A stretch of DNA of 64,000 nucleotides from Streptosporangium brasiliense (GTDB lineage: Bacteria; Actinomycetota; Actinomycetes; Streptosporangiales; Streptosporangiaceae): assembly GCF_030811595.1 (NCBI RefSeq), contig NZ_JAUSRB010000002.1, forward strand, positions 5,518,001-5,582,000. The letters are read 5' to 3'. The notes below the pieces were generated by a model. That model did no database searches and had not been told where the DNA came from. It saw only the letters and a list, made by a program, of their open reading frames with translations. The position numbers and the translations under genes were made by a program. Below are positions 17,045-25,733 of the stretch, piece after piece; position 1 is the first letter of the stretch, and every line of letters starts with the position of its first letter.

Positions 17045-17590
17045 TCACACCCCGCCGAACACCTGGCTGGTGCGCTTGTTGAGGTCGTCGCTGCCGGCGA
17101 AGAAGTCGCGGCAGGCCCTGAAGTACTCTTCGCTGCTTATCCGGCCGTCGCGGTTGGTGTCGATGCTGGCCGCACCCTGCTGGGCGTCGACGTCGGAAAG
17201 CCCCATGGCGCGCAGGAGCTCCGCGTACTCGGACGGGGACAGGTGGCCGTCGTTGTCGAGGTCGGCCACCGCGAACTCGGCGTCGGTGATGGGACGCAGC
17301 AGATCGTCGGCGTTCTCCTTCTTGGCGTTGCCCGCCATGTAGGAGCGGAACTCCTCCTGGGAGACCGCCTGATTCTTGTCCGTGTCCATCGCCTCGGCCA
17401 TGATCGTCCAGCACCGCTCGTAGGCTTCTGTGAGACGTCGCCCCTCGGGGGACGTCTTGTCGTGGCGGAAATGCTTCAGCATTCTCTCCCCGAGAGCCTG
17501 GAGATCGTTGCGCTGGATCGTGCCATCGCCGTTCACGTCGACCAGCTTGAACCAGTGGTCCGACTTGCGGGCAGCAGTGCCGACAGCCAT
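17045..17590 (-). CDS. Calerythrin-like EF-hand calcium-binding protein
   Basis: A 181-residue cytoplasmic protein with four EF-hand loops: D18-D29 (DVNGDGTIQRND), D69-E80 (DTDKNQAVSQEE), D110-E121 (DLDNDGHLSPSE) and D144-E155 (DTNRDGRISSEE). Loops 1, 3 and 4 have canonical ligands. Loop 2 lacks the central glycine and may bind weakly or not at all, as in the calerythrin family. The ATG at 17590 has GGGAGG five to six bases upstream. No signal peptide is present. It probably buffers or senses calcium. It lies just outside the biosynthetic cluster, converging on the P450, and nothing ties it to that pathway. Confidence 0.9.
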   Translation of the reverse strand: MAVGTAARKSDHWFKLVDVNGDGTIQRNDLQALGERMLKHFRHDKTSPEGRRLTEAYERCWTIMAEAMDTDKNQAVSQEEFRSYMAGNAKKENADDLLRPITDAEFAVADLDNDGHLSPSEYAELLRAMGLSDVDAQQGAASIDTNRDGRISSEEYFRACRDFFAGSDDLNKRTSQVFGGV

Positions 17591-17925
17591 TTATGCCTCC
17601 CATTCATACGGTGATCGGTCTAAAACCACGGTCATTATGCCCATGCCGGGTATGGTGGAAAATAAAGGGTTACACTTCTTGTCGCAAAACAAAGTTCACC
17701 GCCACGGGGGTGATTCTCCACGTAAGCCTGCGGGGTGGGCGGGATACGGTTTTCCGCTCATCCGATGCCTGCGTCGATCGACCGCTCCGGCCGGCCCAAC
17801 TGACCGCCCGGTCAATACCTTGTGACGGTTGGTGCGCGCAACGTAACCTCGTGGGCGGTTTCCGCGGTGATTGCGACGGAAATCCCCATGACGGAACCCT
17901 TTGGCCCATGCCCAGGGAGGTAGGA
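17591..17925. other. Divergent promoter region between EF-hand and small membrane protein genes
   Basis: These 335 bases hold no gene. An AT-rich patch (about 17635-17700) precedes the EF-hand gene on the minus strand. On the plus strand TTGTGA (17820-17825) and TAACCT (17844-17849), spaced 18 bases apart, form a plausible primary-sigma promoter. Confidence 0.45.
17820..17849 (+). promoter_or_regulatory. Candidate -35/-10 promoter for the small membrane protein gene
   Basis: TTGTGA (-35-like) is followed after 18 bases by TAACCT, which fits TANNNT. Transcription would start near 17856, giving a leader of about 70 bases before the ATG at 17926. Confidence 0.4.
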
Positions 17926-18093
17926 ATGTTAGCCCTCGCCGCCGCACTGCTGTTCGTACTCGCTCTGATCTTCCAGCTCGCCGGCGTGGCCGTCGGCAGC
18001 ATCGTGACCGTCACCACGCTCGCCCTGGCGGGGCTGCTCGCCCTGGCGCTGCACCTGGCGGGCGTCGGCGCCGGCTGGAGCCTGAAGAAGTAA
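17926..18093 (+). CDS. Small two-helix membrane protein, function unknown
   Basis: A 55-residue protein that is almost entirely hydrophobic. One helix covers roughly residues 2-25 and another 28-48, joined by a short GS turn, and the tail WSLKK is basic. The ATG at 17926 is preceded by the strong site GGGAGGTAGGA. The open frame continues upstream, but the ribosome binding site and size support this short start. A promoter-like pair sits about 75 bases upstream and a strong hairpin follows at 18113-18145, so it looks like a complete single-gene unit. I do not recognise a characterised family. Confidence 0.72.
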   Translation: MLALAAALLFVLALIFQLAGVAVGSIVTVTTLALAGLLALALHLAGVGAGWSLKK

Positions 18094-18112
18094 GCCGTCC
18101 ACCCCCGCGGCC

Positions 18113-18145
18113 GAGGCCGCGCCCGAGCCCCCCGGGCGCGGCCTC
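18113..18145 (+). terminator. Strong GC hairpin after the small membrane protein gene
   Basis: A perfect 13-base stem (18113-18125 with 18133-18145) and a 7-base loop begin 19 bases after the stop codon at 18093. It lacks a T-run, as is common for hairpin terminators in high-GC actinobacteria. Confidence 0.65.
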
Positions 18146-18250
18146 TCGCCGTCCCCGTCGCCGGGCCTTCGTCGCCAGGCCCCCGCCGCCGGGCTCGCAG
18201 GCCGGGCTCCGGGCCGGGCCGCCGTGAGGCGCTCGCCGGTGTCCGCGCTG

Positions 18251-19678
18251 TCAGGCCAGGCTGAAGCGGACCTCCCGGGTGGCCGGGTCGGCGCGCGTCA
18301 GCCGCACCTGGACGGCCTCGCCGAGCACGAGCCCCTCGCCGTCGCAGCGGGCCACCACCGCCGGGTCGCTGATCTGCACCTGGCCCTGGGCGTGGCCGTC
18401 GTCCACGTCGATCACCACCGCGTCGAAGGCCTGGCCCACCCGGTCGCGCAGCACGAACGCCTCCACCAGGTCCACGCACGCCCGCTCGACCGCGCTCGCC
18501 CGCCGCCCGGTCGTGTGCATGATGCCGGGCAGGCCGTCCATGGCCTGCTGGATCTCCTCGGGCACCGGCTCCCCCGCCGCGATCGACAGGCAGATCTGGC
18601 CGGCGTAGCGATCGATGAGGCGGCGCAGTGGCGCGGTCACGTGCGCGTACGGCGCGGCCACCGCGGCGTGCTCGGCCTGGGCGGGCGGCTCGCCGTTGAA
18701 GGCGACGTATCCGGCCCCGCGCAGCAGCACCGTGGACTCCTCCAGGAAGGCGGCCTGCTCGGGGATCTTCGGATCGAGCCCGTGCACGACGTCGCCGTAG
18801 GCGGCACCCTCCGGCCACGGCACGCCGAGCGCGGCGGCCACCCGGCGGACCTGGGCGACCTTCTCGGCGGGGGCGGGCGGCAGCACCCGCAGCAGGCCGA
18901 TCTCGGCATCCAGCATCATCGAGGCGGCGGCCATGCCGGTCAGCAGGGAGATCTGCGCGTTCCAGGCCTCGGCGTCGAGCGAGGCACGCAGCTCCACCCG
19001 GTAACCGTCCCCGTCGGGGACGACCTCCTGCTCGGGCGTGGGCAGGGTGACCCCGCCCCTGGCCCGCTCCAGCGCGAGCCGGAGCCTGCCGATCTCGGCC
19101 AGCAGCCGCAGCGTGCCGTCGGCGGTGCCGGTGTCCACCGCCGCCTGCACGTAGTCGTAGTCGAGCCGCTCCCGGCTGCGCACCAGCGCCCGGGTCACGT
19201 CGGCGCCCACGATCCGGCCGTCGGCGTCCAGGTCGACGCACCACAGCACGGCCGGTCTGGTCACCCCGGGCAGCAGACTGGCGGCGCCCTCCGACAGGAT
19301 CGCCGGGTGCAGCGGCACCCGGACGTCGGGCATGTAGACGGTCTCGCCGCGGCTGCGGGCCTCGGTGTCGATCGCCCCGCCGGGCCGTACGAACGCCGCG
19401 ACGTCGGCGATGGCGTACCAGACGCGGTAGCCGCCGGGGCGTTCCTCCAGGTGCAGGGCCTGGTCCAGATCCATGGAGCCGGGTGGGTCGACGGTGATGA
19501 ACGGCAGATCGGTCCGGTCGAGCTTGGGCAGCACGGGCACCTCGGCGGCCCACTCGGCCTCCTCGGTCACGGCACGGGGGAACCCCTCCGGGAGCTTCAG
19601 CTCCCGGCGGATCCGGTCAAAACCATCATCGAGTCGCGGATGGGACTCTCCGGGCATCCGGATGCTCTTGTGCGGCAC
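18251..19678 (-). CDS. RNase II/R-type exoribonuclease (RNB domain)
   Basis: A protein of about 475 residues with the RNB catalytic domain of 3'-5' exoribonucleases. It has the metal-site segment DPPGSMDLDQAL, YAIADVAAFV, RGETVYMPD and HPAILSEGAASLLPG, then a short S1-like C-terminal part. It lacks the N-terminal cold-shock domains of RNase II and RNase R. The metal motif has Gln where E. coli RNase II has Asp210, while the positions of Asp201, 207 and 209 are kept. The frame is open to GTG at 19705, but GTG at 19678 is chosen because TAGGTT ends seven bases upstream, giving a leaderless start. It probably degrades RNA in the cytoplasm. Confidence 0.88.
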   Translation of the reverse strand: MPHKSIRMPGESHPRLDDGFDRIRRELKLPEGFPRAVTEEAEWAAEVPVLPKLDRTDLPFITVDPPGSMDLDQALHLEERPGGYRVWYAIADVAAFVRPGGAIDTEARSRGETVYMPDVRVPLHPAILSEGAASLLPGVTRPAVLWCVDLDADGRIVGADVTRALVRSRERLDYDYVQAAVDTGTADGTLRLLAEIGRLRLALERARGGVTLPTPEQEVVPDGDGYRVELRASLDAEAWNAQISLLTGMAAASMMLDAEIGLLRVLPPAPAEKVAQVRRVAAALGVPWPEGAAYGDVVHGLDPKIPEQAAFLEESTVLLRGAGYVAFNGEPPAQAEHAAVAAPYAHVTAPLRRLIDRYAGQICLSIAAGEPVPEEIQQAMDGLPGIMHTTGRRASAVERACVDLVEAFVLRDRVGQAFDAVVIDVDDGHAQGQVQISDPAVVARCDGEGLVLGEAVQVRLTRADPATREVRFSLA

Positions 19679-19685
19679 GGGGATC

Positions 19686-19691
19686 AACCTA
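19686..19691 (-). promoter_or_regulatory. -10 box of a likely leaderless RNB ribonuclease transcript
   Basis: On the minus strand TAGGTT fits TANNNT and is separated from GTG at 19678 by seven bases. This puts the transcription start at or next to the start codon. Confidence 0.45.
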
Positions 19692-19915
19692 CCGTTCTCT
19701 ACCACGCCGACCTCGCCGGATGCCCCTCGGGGGGATGGCGGAAGGCGGGCGCGACACCGTGAGCGGACCGCCGGACCGGTGGCCGCGCTCGGACGCGGTC
19801 GAGCTGTCCATGCCGGCCTCCTCCGTGCGCGCGTACTCGAAAGTACTACGCCTTCCCCGGATCCGGCCGGGCAAGCGGGCCGGTCCGCCTCCTGCGCCGG
19901 GGAGCCGCGGGCGGG

Positions 19916-20833
19916 TCAGCCCGCCGCCTGTGCCAGGGCCTGCGACAGGCGGCCCAGGGGGCCGCCCAGGCCGTAGCGCTCGGCCAGGGCCGCCAACGCC
20001 TGCGGGTCGCGCGGCTGGGCGGGGAGGGCGAGATCCAGCTCCGGGACCGGGACGTCACGGACGACCTGGACCACCGCGGGGGCGGCCCGGAGGTAGTCAC
20101 GGGCCGCGCTCAACTTGGCCCGCTGGCCCGCCGTCAGGTCGCCGCCCTCGTCCACGGCTCTGAGCAGGGCCGTCAGCGAGCCGAACCGGGTGATCAGCGT
20201 GGCCGCGGTCTTGTCGCCGACCCCGGGGACGCCCGGCAGGCCGTCACTGGGGTCGCCGCGCAGGGTGGCGAAGTCGGCGTAGGAGCGGCCGGGGACGCCG
20301 TATCTGGCGGTGACGGCGGCCTCGTCGACGGGTTCGAGGTTCTTGACCCCCCTCGCCGTGTAGAGGACGCGGATGGGCCGGCCGTCGTCCACCAGTTGGA
20401 ACATGTCCCGATCGCCGGTGACGATGTCCACCTGCCCCTTGGCCCGTACGGCGAGCGTGCCCATCACGTCGTCGGCCTCGTAGCCCGGGACGCCGACCCG
20501 GGCGATGCCCACCGCGTCGAGCACCTGCTCGATCACCGGCACCTGCGGGGAGAGCGTGTCGGGGACCTCCTCGACGTCGCCCGAGGCGACCCGGTGCGCC
20601 TTGTAGGTCGGGATCGCCGCCACCCGGAAGGCCGGGCGCCAGTCCGCGTCCATGCAGGCGGCCAGCTCGCCGGGGGAGTGCTGGCGGACCAGCATGGCGA
20701 TCATGTCGATCACGCCGCGGACCGCGTTGACCGGCATCCCGTCGGGGGCGGTCATCGACTCGGGCACCCCGTAGAAGGCGCGGTAGTAGAGGGAAGGGGT
20801 GTCGAGGAGCATCAGACCGGGCATGGCGACCAT
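19916..20833 (-). CDS. 5'-3' exonuclease (FEN/PolA N-terminal-domain type)
   Basis: A 305-residue stand-alone homologue of the 5' nuclease domain of DNA polymerase I. It has the N-terminal metal Asp (LMLLDTPSLYYRAF), the helical-arch segment, GYEADDVMGTLA, VTGDRDMFQLV and the helix-hairpin-helix DGLPGVPGVGDKTAATL. These enzymes remove 5' flaps and RNA primers during DNA replication and repair. ATG codons at 20833 and 20824 are both possible, and neither has a good ribosome binding site. TTAAAT lies seven bases before the second one. In Mycobacterium tuberculosis the equivalent gene (Rv2090) lies close to helY and an M24 peptidase gene (established knowledge), matching the wider order here. 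Confidence 0.92.
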   Translation of the reverse strand: MVAMPGLMLLDTPSLYYRAFYGVPESMTAPDGMPVNAVRGVIDMIAMLVRQHSPGELAACMDADWRPAFRVAAIPTYKAHRVASGDVEEVPDTLSPQVPVIEQVLDAVGIARVGVPGYEADDVMGTLAVRAKGQVDIVTGDRDMFQLVDDGRPIRVLYTARGVKNLEPVDEAAVTARYGVPGRSYADFATLRGDPSDGLPGVPGVGDKTAATLITRFGSLTALLRAVDEGGDLTAGQRAKLSAARDYLRAAPAVVQVVRDVPVPELDLALPAQPRDPQALAALAERYGLGGPLGRLSQALAQAAG

Positions 20834-20910
20834 TTAACCAAGCACCGCCTGCCGGCCGAACACTGTTTGACCAAGCGCTGCCCAACCATGCGCGCTGAGC
20901 CGGCCGGACC

Positions 20911-20951
20911 CGTCCGGCGGCCACCGGCAGGTCACCGGTGGCCGCCGGACG
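20911..20951 (-). terminator. Very strong hairpin after the SpoIIE phosphatase gene
   Basis: A perfect 17-base stem (20911-20927 with 20935-20951) and a 7-base loop lie about 70 bases beyond the stop codon of the minus-strand phosphatase gene, before the exonuclease gene. It probably ends phosphatase transcription. No T-run follows. Confidence 0.6.
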
Positions 20952-21021
20952 ACGTCACCTGTCGAGGGGGCTCATCGACAACGCCATCGCGGACGGCCGG
21001 GCCCGAGCCACGCCCACGGGT

Positions 21022-22314
21022 TCAGCGACCCCGCGCGCCTCCACCACGCACGTTGATCGCCAGCACACAGGTGTCGTCCTCGGGGTTGGGCCCGCCGACG
21101 GCCCGGATGAGCCGGTCGAGCCCGGCCTGCAGGCCGTCACCGGTGAGGCCGGCCGCCGCCTCCAGGGCCAGGGCCAGACCCTCGTCGATGTCACGGGAGC
21201 GCCGCTCGACCAGCCCGTCGGTGAACAGCAACAGCAGATCTCCCTCCAGCAGCTCCACACCGGCCGCTCCGTACGGCTCGGTGAGCGTGGCGCCGAGCAG
21301 CACCCCGGCGGGCGGGTCGAGCTGGGCGGCCACCCCGTCACGGACCAGGATCGGCGCGGGGTGGCCGGCCTGGCTCCAGGTGAACACGTGGGTGACGGGA
21401 TCGAGATGGCCGATCACGGCGGTCGCGGTGGTCTCCGCCTGCCGGTGCATCACCAGGGCGTTGAGCCAGGTCAGGAGCTTGTCAGCGGGCTCGCCGGTCA
21501 TCGCCAGGCCGATCAGCGCGTGCCGGAGCCGGGCCATCCGGGCGATCGCCGGCAGGCCGTGCCCGGACACGTCGCCGATGGCCAGCACCAGCCGGCCGTC
21601 GGGCAGGGTGCTGGCGTCGTACCAGTCGCCGCCGAGGCCGGCCCCGGTGCCCGCCGGGACGTAGCGGACCTCGATGCGCGCGTGCGGCAGCTCGACGGCG
21701 GTCCCGAGGCCGGGCATGATCGCATCCCGCAGGGCCACGCTGAGGTGCCGCTCCTCGGCCGCCTGCTCACGGACCTCCAGGAGCTGGCGCCGGGACTCCG
21801 ACATGATCCGCTCGGCCCGGCGCCGGCCGGTGATGTCCTGGATCACCCCGTGCACGGCGGTGCGCCCGCCGGTCGCGACCGGGTCGAGGGCCGCGCGCAG
21901 GTGGCGGACCTCTCCCTGGCGCCGGATGCGGAACTCGGCCTGCCCGGACTCGGCGCCGTGCATGACCGCCCGCAGCAGCCGGTCGAGGTCGGCCCGGTCG
22001 GCAGCCTCGACGTGGGCTGTCAGGTCGCGCAGGTGGATGGGGCCGTCGCCGGGGTCTCGGCCGAAGATGGCATAGGCGCGTTCGGACCAGATGGACTCCC
22101 CGGTCTGGAGATTCCACTCGGCCCAGCCCAGGTTGCCCAGCCGCTCGGCGTGCGCCAGCCGCGCGCTGAGAAGTTGTTGTTCCACGGCCATGTGCTCGTC
22201 CAGCTCTCCGCGTAACCGCTGCACCATCTCTGCCGCGGTCAGCGGGGCGGAACCGGTCACGAGGTCGTTTCGTGGGTGGAGGGGTGGCTGGTGGCCGCCC
22301 ACTACGCCGACCAT
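21022..22314 (-). CDS. PAS-domain SpoIIE-type (PP2C) serine phosphatase
   Basis: About 430 residues. An N-terminal PAS domain with a PAC segment ending at VIQDITGRRRAERIM is followed by a short coiled coil and a SpoIIE-like PP2C phosphatase domain. The phosphatase metal residues are intact: GGDWYDA, GDVSGHGLPA, FTDGLVE and DDTCVLAI. Such RsbU/RsbP-like proteins dephosphorylate anti-sigma-factor antagonists in response to a signal sensed by the PAS domain. The frame runs to 22404, but ATG at 22314 with GAGAGCGAG upstream is preferred. No partner kinase or antagonist gene is adjacent. The PAS ligand cannot be predicted. Confidence 0.88.
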   Translation of the reverse strand: MVGVVGGHQPPLHPRNDLVTGSAPLTAAEMVQRLRGELDEHMAVEQQLLSARLAHAERLGNLGWAEWNLQTGESIWSERAYAIFGRDPGDGPIHLRDLTAHVEAADRADLDRLLRAVMHGAESGQAEFRIRRQGEVRHLRAALDPVATGGRTAVHGVIQDITGRRRAERIMSESRRQLLEVREQAAEERHLSVALRDAIMPGLGTAVELPHARIEVRYVPAGTGAGLGGDWYDASTLPDGRLVLAIGDVSGHGLPAIARMARLRHALIGLAMTGEPADKLLTWLNALVMHRQAETTATAVIGHLDPVTHVFTWSQAGHPAPILVRDGVAAQLDPPAGVLLGATLTEPYGAAGVELLEGDLLLLFTDGLVERRSRDIDEGLALALEAAAGLTGDGLQAGLDRLIRAVGGPNPEDDTCVLAINVRGGGARGR

Positions 22315-22470
22315 GTAGCTCGCTCTCGGAATGTGGGGCCTTACGGACGTTCTGTCGACAAAATGTGATCGTCCTTCAACGGAGTGTAGTGAAAGCGACG
22401 TCACTCCGGCGGCTTTTCCGCGGTTTCCCTCGGCGCGCGGGGCCGTGTGTGGCGTCGGCGCGTCCGGGAT

Positions 22471-22476
22471 TAGATT
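22471..22476 (+). promoter_or_regulatory. -10 box of a likely leaderless M24 peptidase transcript
   Basis: TAGATT is separated by seven bases from GTG at 22484, the leaderless geometry seen for three other genes in this window. Confidence 0.45.
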
Positions 22477-22483
22477 GGTCGGT

Positions 22484-23599
22484 GTGACGATGGAGTCCTC
22501 TGACCTGTATCCCGTTGCCCGCCTGGCCGCTGTCCAGGAGGCGACCGCCGCCGCCGGCCTCGACGCGCTGCTGCTGACGCCGGGCCCCGACCTCCGCTAT
22601 GTGACCGGTTACGAGGCGCTGCCGCTGGAGCGGCTCACCTGCCTGGTGCTGCCGGCCGCGGGTGACGCCTTCCTGATGGTGCCCCGCCTGGAGTTGCCCG
22701 CCGCCGAGCACTCCCCGGCGTCGAGACTCGGCATCGAGTTCGTGCCCTGGGACGAGACCGACGACCCCTACGCGGCCGTCGGCGCACGCCTGGGCGGGGT
22801 CGCCCGGGTCGGCCTGGCCGACCGCATGTGGGCGATGCAGTCGTTGCGCTTCCGCGAGGCGATCCCCGGCGCCGAGCAGGTGCTCGCCGGGTCCGTCCTG
22901 CGCGGGCTGCGCATGCGCAAGAGCCCGGCCGAGGTGGCGGCGCTGCGCGAGGCGGGCGCGGCGATCGACTCCGTGCACGCCCAGGTGCCCGGCTTCCTGC
23001 GGGCCGGCCGGACCGAGCGCGAGGTCGGCAGGGACATCGCCGACGCGATCATCGAGGCGGGGCACTCGACCGTCGACTTCGTCATCGTCGGCTCCGGGCC
23101 CAACGGCGCCAGCCCGCACCACGAGCTGTCCGACCGGGTCATCCACGAGGGCGAGCCGGTCGTGGTCGACATCGGCGGTCAGATGCCCAGCGGCTACTGC
23201 TCCGACTCGACCCGGGTCTACTCCGTCGGCGAGCCCCCCGCCGACTTCGTGAAGTACTACGACGTGCTCCAGCGCGCCCAGGAAGCCGCCTGCGCGGCCG
23301 TACGGCCCGGCGTGTCGTGCGAGTCGATCGACGCCGTCGCGCGCGAGGTGATCGCCGCCGAGGGTTACGGGGAGCACTTCATCCACCGCACCGGCCACGG
23401 CATCGGCCTGGAGACCCACGAGGAGCCCTACATCGTCGCGGGCAACGCCGAGCCGCTGGCCCCGGGCTTCGCCTTCTCCGTCGAGCCGGGCATCTACCTG
23501 CGCGGAGCGCACGGTGCCCGGATCGAGGACATCGTCATCTGCACCGAGGAGGGCGGCGAGCGGGTCAACCACCGGCCTCGCGGACTCGTCATCGTGTAA
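22484..23599 (+). CDS. Xaa-Pro dipeptidase/aminopeptidase, M24 family (PepQ/PepE-like)
   Basis: A 371-residue cytoplasmic metallopeptidase. After a creatinase-type N-terminal domain (about 1-135), the pita-bread domain keeps all five metal ligands: Asp229 (VVDIGG), Asp241 (CSDSTRV), His305 (RTGHGIG), Glu334 (SVEPGIY) and Glu348 (RIEDIV). It cleaves dipeptides or N-termini with proline in second position. The frame is open upstream to 22331. GTG at 22484 is chosen because TAGATT ends seven bases before it, and ATG at 22490 is the alternative. The 5'-3' exonuclease and peptidase pairing matches Rv2090/Rv2089c of mycobacteria as I recall them. Confidence 0.92.
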   Translation: MTMESSDLYPVARLAAVQEATAAAGLDALLLTPGPDLRYVTGYEALPLERLTCLVLPAAGDAFLMVPRLELPAAEHSPASRLGIEFVPWDETDDPYAAVGARLGGVARVGLADRMWAMQSLRFREAIPGAEQVLAGSVLRGLRMRKSPAEVAALREAGAAIDSVHAQVPGFLRAGRTEREVGRDIADAIIEAGHSTVDFVIVGSGPNGASPHHELSDRVIHEGEPVVVDIGGQMPSGYCSDSTRVYSVGEPPADFVKYYDVLQRAQEAACAAVRPGVSCESIDAVAREVIAAEGYGEHFIHRTGHGIGLETHEEPYIVAGNAEPLAPGFAFSVEPGIYLRGAHGARIEDIVICTEEGGERVNHRPRGLVIV

Positions 23600-23681
23600 C
23601 AAGTGCCACAATCGGGGTGGCCGGTGACCCCGGTCACCCCACTTTCTTGTCGTCCACGTCCATGACCTGGAGTGTGCGGAA

Positions 23682-24824
23682 ATGACCGTTGAGCGTGTGC
23701 TGCCGACCGCCGAGTCCCGGGACCTGCTGGAGCTGGTCCGTGATCTGATCGACAAGGAGGTGGCGCCCCGGGCGTCGGCCGACGAGTCCGCCGGGCGCTT
23801 CCCCCGCGAGGTGTTCACCACCCTGGGCCGGGCCGGGCTGCTCGGGCTGCCCTACCCCGAGGAGCACGGCGGCGCGGCGCAGCCGTACGAGGTCTATCTC
23901 CAGATGATCGAGGAGTTGGCGGCCGGCTGGCTGGCGGTCGGCCTGGGCCTGTCGGTGCACACCCTGTCCTGCTTCCCGGTGGCCGCCTACGGCAGCGCGG
24001 CACAGCGCGCCGCGCTGCTGCCGGACATGCTCGGCGGTGAGATGCTGGGCGCCTACTGCCTGTCGGAGCCCCAGTCCGGCTCCGACGCCGCCGCCCTGGT
24101 CACCCGCGCCGTGCGCGACGCCGACGGTTACGTGGTGGACGGGGTGAAGGCCTGGATCACCCACGGCGGCGCCGCCGACTTCTACACCCTGATGGCCCGC
24201 ACCTCCGACGGCGGCGGGCGCGGCATCTCCTGCTTCCACGTCCCCGCCGGGACCGAGGGGCTGTCGTTCGGCCGGCCCGAGCGGAAGATGGGGATGCGGT
24301 CCTCGCCGACCGCCCAGGTCCGCTTCGACGCGGTACGGCTGGCCCCCGACGCGCTGCTGGGCGCGGAGGGCGAGGGCTTCCGCATCGCCATGGCCGCCCT
24401 GGACGGCGGCAGGCTCGGCATCGCCGCCTGCGCCGTCGGTGTGGCCCAGGCCGCCTGCGACGCCGCCACCGCCTACGCCAAGGAGCGCCGCCAGTTCGGC
24501 TCGCGCATCGCCGACTTCCAGGGGATCGGCTTCATGCTCGCCGACATGGCCACCCAGATCGCCGCCGCGCGCGCCCTCTACCTCGACGCCGCCCGCCTGC
24601 GTGACGCGGGCCGGCCGTACGGCACGCAGGCGGCGATGGCCAAGCTGTTCGCCACCGACGTGTGCATGAAGGTCACCACTGACGCCGTGCAGGTCCTGGG
24701 CGGCTACGGCTACGTCGAGGACTTCCCGGTCGAGCGCTACATGCGGGAGGCCAAGGTCCTGCAGATCGTCGAGGGCACCAACCAGGTCCAGCGCCTGGTG
24801 ATCAGCCGCGCCCTCGCGCGGTAG
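23682..24824 (+). CDS. Acyl-CoA dehydrogenase
   Basis: A 380-residue flavoenzyme that oxidises acyl-CoA to trans-2-enoyl-CoA, passing electrons to electron-transfer flavoprotein. The fold is complete. It has the N-terminal helical region, CLSEPQSGSDAA for FAD and substrate contact, and WITHGGAADFY. RRQFGSRIADFQ follows, then the C-terminal IVEGTNQVQR with the probable catalytic base Glu364. This placement is that of short/medium-chain types rather than isovaleryl types. It starts with ATG at 23682, 82 bases after the peptidase, and may be co-transcribed. No other beta-oxidation gene is adjacent, so chain length and pathway are open. Confidence 0.93.
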   Translation: MTVERVLPTAESRDLLELVRDLIDKEVAPRASADESAGRFPREVFTTLGRAGLLGLPYPEEHGGAAQPYEVYLQMIEELAAGWLAVGLGLSVHTLSCFPVAAYGSAAQRAALLPDMLGGEMLGAYCLSEPQSGSDAAALVTRAVRDADGYVVDGVKAWITHGGAADFYTLMARTSDGGGRGISCFHVPAGTEGLSFGRPERKMGMRSSPTAQVRFDAVRLAPDALLGAEGEGFRIAMAALDGGRLGIAACAVGVAQAACDAATAYAKERRQFGSRIADFQGIGFMLADMATQIAAARALYLDAARLRDAGRPYGTQAAMAKLFATDVCMKVTTDAVQVLGGYGYVEDFPVERYMREAKVLQIVEGTNQVQRLVISRALAR

Positions 24825-24896
24825 GCGCCGCGCCGGGGCGGGCTCACCCGGGGCGGGCCCGGGTCCCGCATCGCCGGCGATGACACGGCCGGAGCG

Positions 24897-25586
24897 TCAG
24901 AGCGGGCCCAGCAGGAGGGGGAGCGCGAAGAGGGCCGCGCTGGAGGCGGCGGCGCAGGTGAGGGCGGTGAGCGCGGTGCGCGTGCGCGCCGCCGCCGTCG
25001 GGCGCAGCAGGAACGGCAGCGACAGGCCCAGGGCCGCGAGAGCGAGGGGCGCCCATGGCCCGGACTGAGGGGCGCCGTGCGGCGGGCCCGCCGCCTGCTG
25101 GGCGACCAGGCTGAACAGCAGCAGACCGCTGAGCAGCCCCACGGCGATGTCGCCGCCGGCGTCCGGCCTACGGCTGAGGTGCCCGGCCAGGCCGAAGGCG
25201 ACTATCGTGACGCCCAGCGCGGTCGTCCAGCCGCCGCTCTGGCTCAGCAGGCTCTCGGCGTGGTCGAGGGCCTGGGCGGTCAGGTGGCCGGCCGTCAGCC
25301 CCGCGCTGGCCAGGGCGCCGTTGAGGGCCGCCCATCCGGCCTGTGGCGAGCCGCGTGTCATGTCCAGCACCAGCACCCCGTACAGGTAGGGGTCGTAGGC
25401 TCTGACGACGTCGTCGGGCAGGGCGCGGGCCAGCGATCCGCCCGTCAGGGCCAGGAGCATGCCCAGTGCGAGCCCGGCGGTCATCTGCCGCATGATGCGG
25501 CGTTCCCGCCGGTCCGACGCCCGGAAATCGACCTGCCAGCGCGCCTCGCGCCGGCCGATCCGCGCCGCCCTGTCCATGGCCGCCAT
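24897..25586 (-). CDS. Multi-pass membrane protein, function unknown
   Basis: A 229-residue protein with a basic cytoplasmic N-terminus rich in Arg (about 1-34), followed by hydrophobic segments near residues 35-55, 120-138, 147-163, 178-193 and 203-227. The loop between the first two segments (about 55-118) contains RAYDPYLYGVLVLDM and lies outside the membrane if the positive-inside rule holds. I recognise no family or catalytic motif. The ATG at 25586 has GGGG six bases upstream. It converges on the acyl-CoA dehydrogenase and is not obviously tied to its neighbours. Confidence 0.7.
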   Translation of the reverse strand: MAAMDRAARIGRREARWQVDFRASDRRERRIMRQMTAGLALGMLLALTGGSLARALPDDVVRAYDPYLYGVLVLDMTRGSPQAGWAALNGALASAGLTAGHLTAQALDHAESLLSQSGGWTTALGVTIVAFGLAGHLSRRPDAGGDIAVGLLSGLLLFSLVAQQAAGPPHGAPQSGPWAPLALAALGLSLPFLLRPTAAARTRTALTALTCAAASSAALFALPLLLGPL

Positions 25587-25733
25587 GTCGCCCCCTGACT
25601 GTCGCCGGAGTCCGCCCGTCAGACGCTGTGACCTTCACATTGCCTGCTTTTCGTGACGGAACCATGACAAAAAGGTCAAACAACTGTCTTTTCTCATGGC
25701 CGATCCATGAACCTCGCCGGGCACGCCGGCCCC

